Part shown: positions 12,801 to 34,863 of the stretch, in pieces
Numbering within the stretch: the first letter of the stretch is position 1
Layout of the letters: each line of letters begins with the position of its first letter
Assembly: GCA_000708835.1 (NCBI GenBank)
Contig: DF237022.1
Span: 158,787 to 222,786, forward strand
Direction: 5' to 3'
DNA from: Klebsormidium nitens
Lineage: Eukaryota > Streptophyta > Klebsormidiophyceae > Klebsormidiales > Klebsormidiaceae
Length of the DNA: 64,000 bases
Position numbers and translations under genes: made by a program
The notes under the pieces: model-generated
Told to the model about the DNA's origin: nothing
The model's input: only the letters and a program-made list of their open reading frames with translations
The model's database searches: none

Positions 12801-15003
12801 GGTTCTCTATACGCTCTCATAAAAAGGTTCTGACCAGACGTTCTCCAAATCTGAGCTCACTGAGACTTCCTTTGTGCATCCAGGATGCACTCTACGTGTC
12901 GACAACAATCTCTCGCTGGCCGCTTGAATCCACCAAGTCAGCGACGCAACATCTTCTCGGTGGCTCATGCTTGAGGCTTAAAAGTTTTGGAGGCCTCTTA
13001 TCAGGCACGCGAGAAAGCAAACGGGTGATACTTCAACCGGAGTAGCGCCCCCCTCCCGTTCAGATATTTTACTTGGGACTCTATCTCGAAGACCTCAGCA
13101 AAAAGCCTGCCTGAGTTCTCTGCCTACTTTCACGGGACTTTGAGTCTAGTAGCCGATCTCAGCGTTCAATATGCTTGAAAACTTGTAACTTGAGCCTTGT
13201 TCAAAGACCTCTGAGGATGAATTTTCTCAAGGAGAAAACCCACTTTTCGGCCACGTCAGCAGCCGTCTTGAAGTTCTTGCTGACCAGCGCGTGCAGATTG
13301 TCGCCGGCAAAGTTGGGCTTGACCATCAAATTCACGACGGCCGCCAATACGAACCCTCCCACGATTGTCAGGAAACGCGCCATCGGCATTTTGATTGCCT
13401 CCCCCGCCTGCTTATAGCCGCCCAGGATAAGCAGGTGGGCGGTTATGGTCGCCTGCACGAACATGAGGAGACTTAGGGGCTGACATATCGCTCGGAATAA
13501 GCTAAGGAAACGGACACGGAGATTGAAAAATGCGCTTTCCCGGTTCCGGCGTTCGTCGTAAGTACTCGGTGCTGACTGCGAATCCTAGAAGGCTCACGCT
13601 ATGGCTTGTTTCGAATAAGAGTCTTGTTGAATCTGTGCGGAGCAGGTCAGCATCGATGTCGCTTTGGGTCTTGCACAAAAAAACCGAATGCTGAGATCAT
13701 ATGGTTCTATCGCTCTCAAAATTGTACATGAAGTAACATTCAAGGGCGAAGACTCTCCTGTTTATCACTTTGTAGAGGCAAAAGGTCGGATCAAGGACAG
13801 AGGAGGATAATAGCTCGATCGAAAGTGGACTTATGTAAAATGGAAGGGAGACCGTTGGGAAGATAGAAACATAAATAGGATAGACACAGAGCAATGACAG
13901 GAAGCAGAGAGGGAAGGAAGTGAGAGACAGACAAAGAGGTAGAAAGAAGCAATGACGACAGGAGATGGAAACGAAGTTCATATAAGATGGCAATGGAAAC
14001 TCCACGCACAACAAGGAAAGACGAAGACAGGAGTTGGAGGGAGTAGACTCACCATAGAACACGCGTAGTTCCACTGGTCTTTCAGCGGCGAACTGAAGCG
14101 CAAATACACTGGAATCCAGGTCGTCGTGAATATGCTCAGCAGTACGAAGTAGGGCTCAAAGGCGCCCAACAGCGGCGCGGTTCGGTTAACCGCAAGCGCT
14201 AACCCGCCCGCAATCACGGTGCCCATGATCCGGTTAAACCCCTTGTTTAGCGACGTTCCGATGTTGCTCTCGTAAACCAGAGCTGCCGTAATAACCGCCC
14301 AGACTCCGAACCCCTGGAAGATTTTCCGCAGGGGTTCGACGACGATCAGAAGCGACGCGAGACAGCATGTGAACCCGACTTTGCTGGCCAGGATCGCGGT
14401 CTTCTTCTCCCACCGGAGGGTTTTCACACCGCCCCCCCAGGCCCTCTGCTTCAGACTGTGAACAGCCCCGACGAGCGCTTTCCGTGTCAGCCCAATCCGG
14501 GGGATCCCCCAAACCGACCGGTTACTCCTTAACCGGGCGGTATCCGAGTCAGCATCCAGTAGATTCTGGCCCTCTTCCAGCTCGGGGATCTCGCTCGGCC
14601 GTCGACTGACAGACGGGACGAAACTTGAAGTTTCTCCCGGCTCTAGTTGCGAGCTCCACTCCACAGCTGAACCAGCGACGGATCCAGCTCGGCTCCTGTA
14701 CTTCCTGTGCTGGCTGCGCCCGAGGATCCCCCGAACCGACCCCAAAATGGCAGAAGACCGCCTGCTCAAACCGCCCGGGAGGGGGATCCCCGAGTCCTGG
14801 CGAGCTGAGTTTTGGCGCGAGAACTGTGGTGGGGGTTTTGAGAAGCTGTTGTTTGAGCGGTTGGGAAGTTTGGGAGACGGTTCTGCGGTGGGGGCAAACC
14901 TTGAGGGTTCTGGAGCAACATCGGTGACGGGAGGAGGAACTAGAGAGGGAAGAGGTCTTGGCGGGGTTGGGGATTCAGGAGTGGCGTCTACTGGCGGGGA
15001 CAT
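9830..15003 (-). CDS. ALMT-type (aluminium-activated malate transporter family) anion channel
   Basis: Five exons on the minus strand: 15003-14053, 13452-13244, 12491-12359, 11756-11556, 10699-9830. All phases match, giving 787 aa. Residues 1 to about 200 are a Pro/Ser-rich hydrophilic N-terminus. About 200-385 carry the family's transmembrane core: KVGFTCCLASL, WAVITAALVYE, LNKGFNR, then MARFLTIVGGF and PNFAGDNLHALV. The cytosolic helical part has the ALMT hallmark W-E-P-x-H-G-x-F near residue 437 and LRAEIQAP. Family members are plasma-membrane or vacuolar channels for malate and other anions. The last exon (289 aa) starts with a conserved amphipathic helix, then a long acidic/Gly/Ser-rich insertion, then a second helical stretch near the C-terminus. 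The protein is longer than typical plant ALMTs (about 450-600 aa) because of both disordered tails. The start is the first ATG of a long open exon and is not independently confirmed. Confidence 0.9.
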
Positions 15004-16537
15004 GGTTGCACCCTTGTTTTTGTTGCTGATGCTATTACATTTTTTTGTCAGTTGTGACTTAAAGGAGACCGTAGCAATCCTTAGAGTACATCGGCCGGAA
15101 TGGCTTATAGGAGAACGTGTCTAGATCAGCTCTTCATTAACGATGGGGTTCGATCAGATTGGTGCCTGAGTTTCACAGTATTAAGGGGCACTGCTCAGCA
15201 GCTCAACAGCTTGATTGTTCTGAGCTGTGCGGCCGCTGTAGGCTAATATTACAAACTGCTGCTTTGCTAGTTACAAATGGAAGCGGGGGGAAAGCAGCTC
15301 AAGCTCTAAGCAAGTTCTGCTCTGCTTAGACACATTTATTTGATGAGTCAATGATCACCTTAGCCTCAAAACCTCAGCGTGCGCCTTCTGACTCTCCAGA
15401 GCTACGCATTCGTGCGGTTTGACCTTGTGTCCTCCTGGCACCCCCAGTTGAAGATGCTTTGTCTAAACTGCCTAGTCTAAACTCCAGAGAGCGGAGTCCG
15501 CTGCTTACATTTCTTAGATGGTCACTTCTTTCTATAGGAAATAGGTATATCTATACACGCTCAGGCACCTAGATTACAACCGCAGCTTGAAATTAGCACA
15601 ATGATGACACGAAGAATGCCTCCAGGATTTGCTACTTCTCATATCATGATAAGCAAAGGAGCCCTTCCTGTTGACATCAGTTGCTGAAACCCAATAAAAG
15701 TGGATAAAAGGCGTCTTAGTCTTGTTTGGAAACCACGTTCACGGTTCTACCCAGCCTGGCAAGACTAACCAGAGCCAGAGTAACCGTAAACCAAGCTGTT
15801 AGGCGCGCGCACAAGGTAGAATTTTGTATTCCTGCCGTCCATTGTCCAATACTAAAAGATCGACTGTCCTAGTTTGCTGCCGTGTTACTTTGGCTGTTGG
15901 AATTTGTAGCGACTTCCCGACCAGAGCGCTGCCTAAAACGTCGCCGGAATCGTGCTTGCTTGCTTGCAAATGCAATGCCTGTGGAGGAATTGGAGCATTT
16001 CAATTTCCATTGGCATTGGAAAAGAAAACTGAAAAGGAGAGGCATGCAGGCAGCTGAGAGCTCGTTTGTCCTGATTGGAAGTTTGAAGCGACATGGAGCT
16101 ATCCTGAGCAGGGCTTAGAGGATCCATTTGTGGAACGACAGAATCATCCTCTTCATCGACGATTACTGCAAAGAATTACACCACTGCAGGAGCGAAGGAA
16201 TATAGACAAAGCAGAGGTTATGCATAGTGTCAATTGGCGCAGCTGCTGGTCAACTGAGTGCACCTATGAGGAATGGAGATCAAGTGAGCACCAAAGAAAC
16301 TATGGAGGGATTTAGATATTTTCTTCGTGAGCAGCGGTGGTATACACTCTGGTTAGCTTTGTCTTCTGTGAACAATTCAACCCATGGCATCAAGAAAGTG
16401 TTCAGTGAGGTAAATTAGGAGACTGCCTTCAATCAAGCAGCCTTGAAAGCCCCTCAAAAGCTTAAGCCTGTTCTCTGATACCACCTATTAGTCACCTGAT
16501 TAACTGAGCAAGTGGAGAAAGTCTAGACCGTTCCAAA
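15004..16537. other. Divergent intergenic region between the ALMT-type and FAN-type genes
   Basis: The flanking genes are transcribed away from each other, so both promoters should lie in these 1.5 kb. Several short open frames exist, but none shows a motif, consistent splice sites or codon bias. No clear TATA element or repeat family was recognised. Confidence 0.5.
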
Positions 16538-26652
<10,115 letters not shown>

Positions 26653-27344
26653 TGAGATAGTTCGCAGTCAAGCATTGGCATTGCTTTAGCGCACGCAGGT
26701 GGCTGCCAGGGGGGGTGCATGTCGGAAGCGAGTGGCCACAGTAAATGTTTCAGCATCCTTGCAATTGATGGTACTGGAACGTCGGGTATCATGAGCCGCC
26801 TTCACATCGTCTCTCGTGGTTTGATGCAGTGACCTGCAATGATGACGGTATACCCTGAAGCGAGCCTGGATTAAGAAGTTATGCACCATGAACATTTGCA
26901 TGCCCGGTACAGAATGGCACTGCGATTGCTTATTTCTGCATGTCTGGTAAATGCAAATCGATTGCATTTGTCTAGACCGTCTGAGAGATCGAGCTGTGCA
27001 TGAATTCATGGACATGTGGCGGGCGAGCCCGCAAGCCAAGGTGGCATGCCTAAATATTGGCAATTGAACATGCTGCAGGCCCGGCAAGAGGACATATCGA
27101 GACTCGCGAGTATGCCAGCCATCATTGCATGCCAAATGCTGGCAGTGGTCGATCTTTCAGTCATTGATATAGTACCCAATAGCCCACAATTTACGTTTGT
27201 TAAGATCTGGGCCGCGACTAAGTTCAAAAATACAAGCTAGTGCCGTGGGTCACAGTATCGCTGTCTATCAATCTATAATGTACACCCGTCTCATAAACCG
27301 CGCAGCACCTACTGAAATCAAAAGAGCGCCGTAACCCGTGCTGG
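26653..27344. other. Convergent intergenic region, 3' ends of the FAN-type and TXNDC17 genes
   Basis: This stretch lies between the stop of the plus-strand FAN-type gene and the stop of the minus-strand thioredoxin-like gene. It should hold both 3' untranslated regions. No further gene or repeat was recognised. Confidence 0.5.
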
Positions 27345-28143
27345 TCAACCTACAAGCTGCCTAACCAACTCTTGGTCCTGAGCTTCCTGATCGCCCAGGC
27401 TCTTCAGAGGACCGTCACTGCCCCAACTCACAAGACTGGGCACGCCTCTGATAAACTGGGACAGCTTTGGATCTGTTCTTAGTGGGTGAGATGGGTCTCT
27501 CCATGTTGGACGGTCTCCGACATAGACCCGTAGAAGGTTGATGTGCTTTGAGGAAGCGGCGAGGGATTTGAGGATCTCAGGCTCCCCACGCACACAGTCT
27601 GCGGTTTAGAGCAAAGCAGCTTCTTGTAACAGATGCAATATCCTCATCATTATCCTCAACCAAGCTTCAGGGCCATGTTCAAATGAAACCTGATTGTACT
27701 TCATGTTTGTCCCCTCAACGGCTAGATGCAACGCTTCTTTGCTTGCTATTGACAAGCCAGCTCATTTGCTGAATGCACACATCTCGAATCGAGTGACCTC
27801 CGATACAAATTAAGTAAACAGGTCCCTCCTAATAAGAGAGGAGATCTTCCTTGCGGCGATTCGTCAATATAGGCGTAGACTTTCAACATGTTCACAGGCA
27901 CCCGACTATTCTGCCTCTTAAGATAACAACTGCCGAAAGCAAAGCTTCCAAAGCATCCTTGTAACCAGCATTGGTCACAAGTCTGAAATTGAGTTGTGCC
28001 TTACCAGGGCACCAGCTTGGTTTGTCCTCTGCAACGGGGCTTCCCAGGAAAAGGACATATAGATGACGTGCGCCGCTCAGTTCTTCCAGCATTGGATTCA
28101 GTTGCGATGCTGATGGGGCTGTAAGGACTTTTGTTAGCACCAT
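27345..28143 (-). CDS. TXNDC17: TXNDC17 / TRP14 (Clot-type) thioredoxin-like protein
   Basis: Two exons on the minus strand, 28143-28005 and 27598-27345, give 130 aa, the usual size of this family (about 120-130 aa). The splice junction falls in the active site: exon 1 ends S-W-C-P-G(split) and exon 2 starts D-C-V, rebuilding the family motif S-W-C-P-D-C-V. Other hallmarks follow: V-G-D-R-P-T-W-R-D-P, R-T-D-P-K-L and G-V-P-S-L-V. Family proteins are cytosolic oxidoreductases that reduce small disulfide substrates and cystine using thioredoxin reductase. No signal peptide is visible. The start is the ATG at 28143, which gives the expected N-terminal length. The single intron is about 406 bp. 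Confidence 0.92.
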
Positions 28144-28874
28144 GATGGCACACCACCTGCCAGGAAAACTTAGCTCAACTGCGATTCTCAAAACAGGCTA
28201 ATCATGTCGAGGTTTTAAGCTTAAATTTTGGGGAACCTTATGCAATTTTGCACGCTTCGCTGGCAGCTTGCTTTAGAGACTAGCAGCTAACCCTTCTATC
28301 TCTTCGAGCTCAGGGAAGTTAGAGACTGTTCTAAAGCATCAGGAACAGGCCCAATCAGAATTGGGTATCAGCTGTCCCCAAGAGAAGGACTGAATTGTAC
28401 GCTTCTTCCAGCTCATCAAGCAAGCAGCAGAGAAGAAAAAGGATATTACCTGCAGACAGCCTCTCTTGCAAGAGTCCTCAGATGAGTCTGCTCCCACTGT
28501 TCTGCTCCCTCTCTGCTGAGGAATCTTGCTGGGGCTCTCCTGCTATTAGTTCTAGCTCACCTCAACGCCTCAATTGTTCTAGAAATTACAGTAGAATCTA
28601 GATGGCCCCTCCACTGCATGAATATTGCTAGCATGGCGGCAGCTATAGCCTATAGGCGCACTGAATTTTTGGACTTTTCGGGGTTGCGCGGGCGGCCCAG
28701 GCTTGGTTACCGCGGCCGCTGAGTGAAACCCTTGATCGGACGGACGTCAGCTGTGCCATCACTGAGATGGACGGCTGTGAATTCGGCCCGGGGTTTAAGC
28801 AAGCAGTCAGTCCGCTTTTAAAGTTTTAAACACCACACTTCAAAGTTCACAGGCTGTTCACTGACGCAAAACGG
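28144..28874. other. Intergenic, 5' flank of TXNDC17
   Basis: No gene is supported. This stretch should contain the TXNDC17 promoter on the minus strand. A short open frame at 28395-28601 has no recognisable feature. Confidence 0.45.
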
Positions 28875-29180
28875 ACAAAGCAGCCGAACTTTTCTCGGAA
28901 AAAGTTGCGGACGCCTGTGCGCTACTGTTCGGACCTGGAACCGCCGACAAGCAACCGGGCCCCCCTGTGACATTAGGGTTATGTTGCAAGCCTGTGACGG
29001 TTTTTTAGGGTCGTGCAACCTTATTGTGACTGCACTACGATTAGGGTTATACTAACGGCTTGGGCATATTCTTAGGCTTTTAGTGTTGGTGAGGTTCCCG
29101 GTAGTCTTGAATCAGTGCCCGGTTGGTCAAATTGGACGGTGTCCGCATCCGTTTTTCCGAGAAAAGTTCGGCTGCTTTGT
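28875..29180. repeat. Foldback element with 29-bp perfect inverted repeats
   Basis: Positions 28875-28903 and 29152-29180 are perfect 29-bp reverse complements of each other; the shared core contains AAAGCAGCCGAACTTTTCTC. Weaker pairing extends outward on both sides (CACTGAC and GTCAGTG, GCGGAC and GTCCGC). The roughly 250-bp loop has repeated TTAGGGTTAT-like stretches. The structure fits a small non-autonomous foldback or MITE-like element, or the stem of a hairpin transcript. No coding capacity was seen. Confidence 0.65.
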
Positions 29181-29492
29181 GCCTCTTGCTTCACTGACAC
29201 CGATCTTCAGCTTGCTTGACAGTGTGCACTGTGCACCCTGCTGGTCCCTGTCCCTGCCCTGCATGATGCATCTGCAAGAGATCCTTTGCGGCTGCCAGGA
29301 CAAGAGGCGTTCTATTCTCAACATTTCTGTGCCTCTCGCAGCAAGCTGCTTGTTTTCCTGGTTGGAAAGGCGCCCTTCTTTCCGTTTCTTTCCTATGGTG
29401 GTCGTGCCATCTTGCCACTAATGCTGCATACGGGTGGCTGGCCAGGTTCTGAAGAACGCCTGCAATCAGTTTGAGTTTTTCCAATTTGGAGC

Positions 29493-29957
29493 ATGGCGAG
29501 TCCCGAATTCATAGGCGATGCCATTGACGCCTGGAAAGCAGCTTTCAATGTCAGGCGTGACGTCTTTGAAGCCGACACAGTGCTCTCTGTTTTTCATATC
29601 CATTTATGGAAGACTTCACAGCTTCTCGACTTTGCGCAGTGTGTCTGGGCACTCGTCACAGGAAGAGAACTTGAAGAGTCGGAATCAGAGTCAGAAGTTG
29701 AGTCAGAAGTTGAGTCAGAAGTTGAGTCACAAGCAGAGTCAGAAGCAGAGCAGTGGGAAGCCGAGTCAGAATCTGCGTCAGATGCAGAGACGGAAGCGAA
29801 GGCAGAGGCAGCGTCAGAAGCAGAGTCAGAAGCAGAGTCAGAAGCAGAAGGTGAGGCAGAGGCCTCACATGCTGAAAAAGAGGATGCTAGATTGGTTGGG
29901 GTCAGGTTCTTGGACTTATTATGGCGACAGGCGGAGAAAGAGCAAAGCTGCTCGTAA
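29493..29957 (+). CDS. Ser/Glu-repeat open frame, probable 5' exon of the next gene
   Basis: An ATG-started frame of 154 codons. The first 60 residues are ordinary globular sequence (IDAWKAAF, VFHIHLWKTSQLLDF). The rest is a long Ser-Glu-Ala run coded by imperfect repeats of TCAGAA and GCAGAG. A consensus donor (AAG/GTGAGG) ends at 29850 but leaves phase 1, which does not fit the next supported exon, so its junction is unresolved. The VF-x-x-x-W-K pattern resembles a stretch of the downstream gene (TVFKAVWKDF), hinting at an internal duplication within one gene. No known family was recognised. Confidence 0.4.
   Translation: MASPEFIGDAIDAWKAAFNVRRDVFEADTVLSVFHIHLWKTSQLLDFAQCVWALVTGRELEESESESEVESEVESEVESQAESEAEQWEAESESASDAETEAKAEAASEAESEAESEAEGEAEASHAEKEDARLVGVRFLDLLWRQAEKEQSCS
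29683..29870 (+). repeat. Short tandem repeat coding Ser-Glu/Ala-Glu
   Basis: Imperfect 6- and 12-bp units (TCAGAAGTTGAG, GCAGAGTCAGAA) run for nearly 190 bp. The sense frame is strongly acidic. Such tracts change length by replication slippage, so the count in the assembly may differ from the genome. Confidence 0.8.
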
Positions 29958-31924
29958 GGCTCCTGTGGGGTGGTGCGACTGACTGGTATACGCCAGACGT
30001 GATGGAGGCCAGCGACTGTGAGTTCCGCTCGTTTGCAGAGGTAGGAAACACAATCAGCGCCCTCTGGTGGTAGCTAATGGTGTCGTTCAGCGATAGCTGA
30101 ACCATTTCTGTAGACTTATGCATCAAATATCATGTGTGCTTTTGAAAGCAAGCTTGGGTGATACTGCTGTCCGCGCTGTCGCTGTATACAGTAATTGCTG
30201 TGGCACTACTGCAATGTACCAAGCAATTCAAGAATCACTGCAGACATTGGCTGAGAAAGTGCAAAAGACTTCCTGGGAAAGCAACAAAAGTACAATCCGT
30301 TTGTGGCGACCAACAAAAGCTGATCAGCTCTATTCAGCCCGTGGTCAGAGAAGCCAAAAGGAGCGCAGTTGACAAACTAAGTCTGCTCACTCAGCAGGCA
30401 GCTCATGACAGCGTTCGTCAGCACGTTGCGCCATTCTCAACCGGACTCTGGGTTTCTGCGATTCCCACTTTCAAGCATGGTCTCCCCAAACATCAATCAG
30501 AGACAATGACCTCATTCTCGAGGCTGATGTCACCTCTGAAAGTCTCTGGAGCAAAAGTATCAAAGTGATCAATGTTACTCTCATAGTTACTGATTAGTTG
30601 CATTTTTTGCAGTTAACCGACCTGTGGTACAAGGTGCATTCTGACCCCAGGTTGGCCAAGGCGTTATCTGTTGCAGTGGTTAAGGACGAGAAGTGGGGTG
30701 CCTCGCAGATGGTAGACTTCTGGAAGCACATGACTGTATTCAAAGCTGTCTGGAAAGACTTCACCATTTCAGAGTTGGGCCAGCTTCTTCGCACAGTGAT
30801 CAGGAATGAGAGGGCGCAGAGCAGGAGCACGTTCAGCTCCAACAGGGACTCTGATTCGGTGAGTGGAGACCACACTTTGAAATTTCGTGTGTGCTCTAGA
30901 AATCTGTACCAGACCACTCTCCAGAACAATCTATGTCAAAGGAGACTAATGGATTCTGACGTGGGTTTAATATTAGGTTCTGAGGATCGCAAAAGCAGTG
31001 TCTGATTGATGATGTTGCATGTCACACCCAATCTGGAGTACCTGTTTGGGTTGTTCAACTTTTGAATGAGAAAGTCTCTCGACCATAACTGTAATACTGA
31101 GCATAATACTGAGCGGTTGCCAGCGCTGCCCAGCTTCTTGGTTCCACATATTGCAGTCATTGATGGTTACAAACTGCTCTTACTCAGTAATCTGCAACGC
31201 TCTGGGCAGAGACTCTCCCGAAGTGTCCCCAGAATGCGTACAAAGCTTCTGTTCCCCAACGCCCTGAATTGCCAGTAACTATCACTGAAAGCTACACGGC
31301 CCACTTGCACCAGTTGGTTCGCGGTCCGAAAGCTGCTAGAGGTCATCTTTCTGGTCAACAAAATGCACTGTTTTCCACAAGGACGGACTTCTTGTCGTCC
31401 CGCAGGAATCAGATGAAGAGGGAGAAGAGTCTGAAGATGACAACGATGACAGCTTCGCTGACGCATTTGAGGTGGCGGAGGAAGTCTGCGGCATGTTTAG
31501 CTGCATCTTCCGCGTGCTAGAGCTCACGCCGGCGCAGCAGAAGGACCTGTTCAAGGCGGCTGTGAAAGGGCTATTTGGTGGCGAGAATCTCTACTATCTG
31601 GTTGTGAGTGAGCACCTGCATGCCCAAACTTTGTAACCATCCTGAACATAGCTATTCCTCGACCTAGTAAAGAAGCTCCTGAAGGTTGCATGTCTAGGAA
31701 GTGAGACGTGGATCCAACTTGATGCTCATTCTCAGCATTTGCCTCAGTGCAGGAAGGCAATTATTCTCGATAAACAAGCCCTTGTTTCAGATTGGACAAG
31801 CCTCGTGTCAGTCCACACACCAACCGAAACAGCAAGTGTGGAACGTTTTCAGATTGCTTGTTGTGAGACATATACATGCTTGGAACACACAAGGACTCTC
31901 CTCCGCAGCCGGTTGTCATGTTGA
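29921..31924 (+). CDS. Unrecognised acidic-linker protein
   Basis: Four phase-0 exons: 29921-30040, 30613-30858, 31406-31603, 31736-31924 (stop TGA). They give about 250 aa if translation starts at the ATG at 29921. Donors (GAG/GTAGGA, TCG/GTGAGT, GTT/GTGAGT) and acceptors (TTTTTTGCAG, TCCCGCAG, CATTCTCAG) are good. Residues: an N-terminal helical part (KLLVRLLWGGATDWY), a central part (DLWYKVHSDPRLAKAL, TVFKAVWKDFTISELG), an acidic linker (SDEEGEESEDDNDD), and a helical end with GMFSCIFRVLELTPAQQKDL. I do not recognise the family. The last exon is the least certain, because exon 3 could also splice in phase to 32093 of the next gene. The upstream Ser/Glu frame may supply the true N-terminus. 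Confidence 0.5.
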
Positions 31925-32054
31925 ATCACGCCCTTGGAGTTTTTACATTAATGGCTACTTCAGCCTGTTTTGGGATGACGGTGACTCATTTCTGAGGCCA
32001 ATTACGGCCTAACCAACCTGATTAACTACTGACGTTTGGGTCTTACACGGGCAG

Positions 32055-33636
32055 GCACAGTGCAAATACTCACCCGTACTTTGGCGCTGCAGGAAGCAGG
32101 TCTTGGTTTAAACCTGACGTCCAGCGAGTTCCAAGAGCTCAGGCGAAAGGAGTCTCCGAAGACCCAGGCTCGGATAACAAAGCAGATACAAGAGGAAGAG
32201 GCCTACTGGTGCGACGAAGACAGTCCCCAGCCCAGCGCCCCACCCCCTTACGCCTCTCGTAACGGCTCCTGCTGTTCGAACAGCGCGAAACGGGGCTGCC
32301 TGAGGCGGCAGTGCGGCGGGTGCTGTAAAAAGGGTTTCGGTGGGGCGTGCGCGGTCCACTTAGGGACCGTCGCGGCGGCAGTAAGAGCGCCGCCGGCCGG
32401 AAAGTGCGTCGGAACCGGGGCTGCAACATCAGCGGCCGCAAACTTGTCCTCCGAAGCCGCTCCGTTCGTCCCCGCAACTTCTGCTCCAGCGTACCGAGAG
32501 CCGATTTACACCGCGGAAGAGACCCGGGTGGTAAAGAGCGAAGCTGAGCTCGAGAAGGTGCTGACCGCCGGGGGCGCGTTCAAGCGGGTGATCTTCCGGG
32601 ACTTCTACGTGAAGCCCGAACAATTCGGGCGGATGGTTGCGCTGTTTGGGGCCGGTTTGGAATGCATTGAGATGAGCGGAGGGGAGGGGTATCAGCTGAA
32701 CGGAGAGTCGATCCGGGGTGTGGCTACGGCTTGCCCCAAGCTGAGAAAGGTGAGAGAGTCGTGCCGAGCGCGGTCCATTAGAGTTTTCGGCTACAGAAAA
32801 GATCGGCTCTTGGAATTCCTTCCTTTTGTGGTCGATGGGAACCACGACGAGGAACCCCCTTCCTCTATTTGGAATTGGCATTGAGGAGCCTGCGTCACCA
32901 AGATTATTGAAATCCCTCTAGCTGATCCGCGCTTCTGCTTAACCAGGTCGCTTGAGCTGCCTTCTTGTCTGAATGGTCGTAGGTCAACTATCTGGGCACG
33001 TTCGTTTTGCGAGTGGGCACCCTTTCTGTGATTCTCGCATTCAGAAACAGCGTCTCATCTTTGGCTGTCACGATCATGCAGTCGACATAGTCGAACATTA
33101 ATGTGACACTATCGAAGTAGCGGCTGAGAGGAACATACACGCAATATTCAAGGTCCAAGGCTCGACTCGAATCTGCGGGCAAAAGCTTTTGGTTTACACC
33201 TCAAATTTATCTGCGCACCTTCTTTTTGCAGTTTTCGATGGAATCCGCCTCCAGTATCAAAGACGACGCCTTCGCTGCGCTCCTCAAGAGCTGCCCCGAG
33301 CTGGAGTACCTAGACACCAGAGGGAACGACAAGGTTTCCGGCTCTCTTAGCGACAAGTCGTTCAAGTTGCTGCAGACGGATAGCACTCTAGCGCCGAAAC
33401 TGAGAAAGCTGTACGTAGTTGACCAGCGCATGAGTAAGAAAATAGCAGAAAAACTGGTCAAAATGCGGCCGCAGCTATTTATACAAGGGGGTGAGAGTGA
33501 CGGCGACGGTTATGCATCTGCAATGGTGATGCAAATGACGGGGGCGAGCTATGGGGACGGGATCTGGGGAGTCGGAGCAGGTGCCACGCCGCCGAGCTTT
33601 GGTTTCCAAAAATACTCGAATTACGACTTCTTCTAG
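32055..33636 (+). CDS. Leucine-rich-repeat-like protein with Cys-rich segment
   Basis: Two secure exons meet in phase 0 at 32749 and 33232; the stop is at 33634-33636. The left exon opens at an acceptor near 32055 or 32093, so the N-terminus is unknown. After a helical start comes a Pro/Ser stretch, then a Cys-rich cluster (CCSNSAKRGC, CGGCCKKG). Next are leucine-rich-repeat-like units resembling the AMN1/F-box type: V-I-F-R-D-F-Y-V, L-E-C-I-E-M-S, ATACPKLRKFSM, LLKSCPELEYLD, APKLRKLYVVDQ. An F-box was not seen in the visible part. The C-terminus is Gly-rich with aromatic residues. LRR proteins of this type often serve as substrate-binding parts of ubiquitin ligases; that role is inference only. 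Confidence 0.65.
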
Positions 33637-34863
33637 GGCTTGCTCTCTCGATATTGTCATGTCAGTATGGCCAGGTCTCTCCTTAAGACGAACGACGACC
33701 AGAAAGTATATTCTCCGAAGGTCGAAATGAAGCGAGCCTGACAGTAACGGGGTACTAAAATCAATTTGGACGATTTGCGCAACTATAACGCTTACGAAGC
33801 CTTGATGTTGGAAAGGATCCCATCATGATTCACTGACAACCTTTTTAACTAAGCTGTCTCTTCATCATTGTGTCACGAACTTCAACAACTCCTCCACATA
33901 ACCGGGTTAGTATCAAACATCAAAGATCTTATTTTCGACCCGGCCGGCCCTCGCGCGGTGGCACATTGGTCCGATTTGCTTAGACTATACCTCATCGGTG
34001 TGAACGGACGTGCTTTTGTTGGATCGACGCGAAGCGCCTGACCTTCAATGAGCGACTCGAGCGACTTCAACTTCAAGTCTTGCTCAACACACAGCTAGAA
34101 AGCCTCCAGCTGGGTATTAACTTTCATCATCATTGCTGCCTGTTCAATCATTGAATCCAGCCCCATTCAATGAAAGTTCACATGCCAAGCTACAAAGTTA
34201 TAGCAACGAATATATCCGACCGCGGCGCGAACTTAGGTCAGATATCCCCGACCCGCGTATGCCAAATTTACGTCATGGAGATTCATGATGTAGATTCTAA
34301 AGGATCCGGGGCTCGCCGTCGGACATTGGCGCAGCTAGCTAGCTAGGCCCATGCATGGCGGCAGTTGTCAGAATCATGATCAGACGGTTAGTAGTTGATG
34401 GCGGCACAGAAAATGCTCGATCATGAAAGATGTGCATTGAACCGACTCCGCTCCATGCCAAGCCTATAGCCGGGTAATAATGATAGACACTTGCGCAATC
34501 AAAAACATGTCGATAAACTAATCGCCGCCGTCAAAGTCCTGCATGATCAGGATCTGACGTCCAAATCCATCAAGAGCGCTACAAACCTCGGGAGACCGTT
34601 CAAAGCATGGAAAGATATCAGCTTCAAATCAATTTGTTGGCTAGATCCCCACAATCCGTTTCATGAGCTGCTACATCGATCCTTGTTGTCTCGTGCATGA
34701 CCCGCAGAAACGAACTGAGAAGGCTTATCGAACGTCTCTACTTTTAAATCTATCAGAAACGACTGCATCGACCCTCCAAAGGGATCACTCGCGGCGCACT
34801 TACACCCACCACTGCGGGCACCAGTGAGTCTTCACCCTCCGCCCACTGACGTCTCTCAATATA
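33637..34863. other. Convergent intergenic region
   Basis: The stretch lies between the 3' ends of the plus-strand LRR-like gene and the minus-strand secreted-protein gene. I see no supported gene and no strong repeat apart from short AGCTAGCTAGC-like tracts near 34335. Confidence 0.5.
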
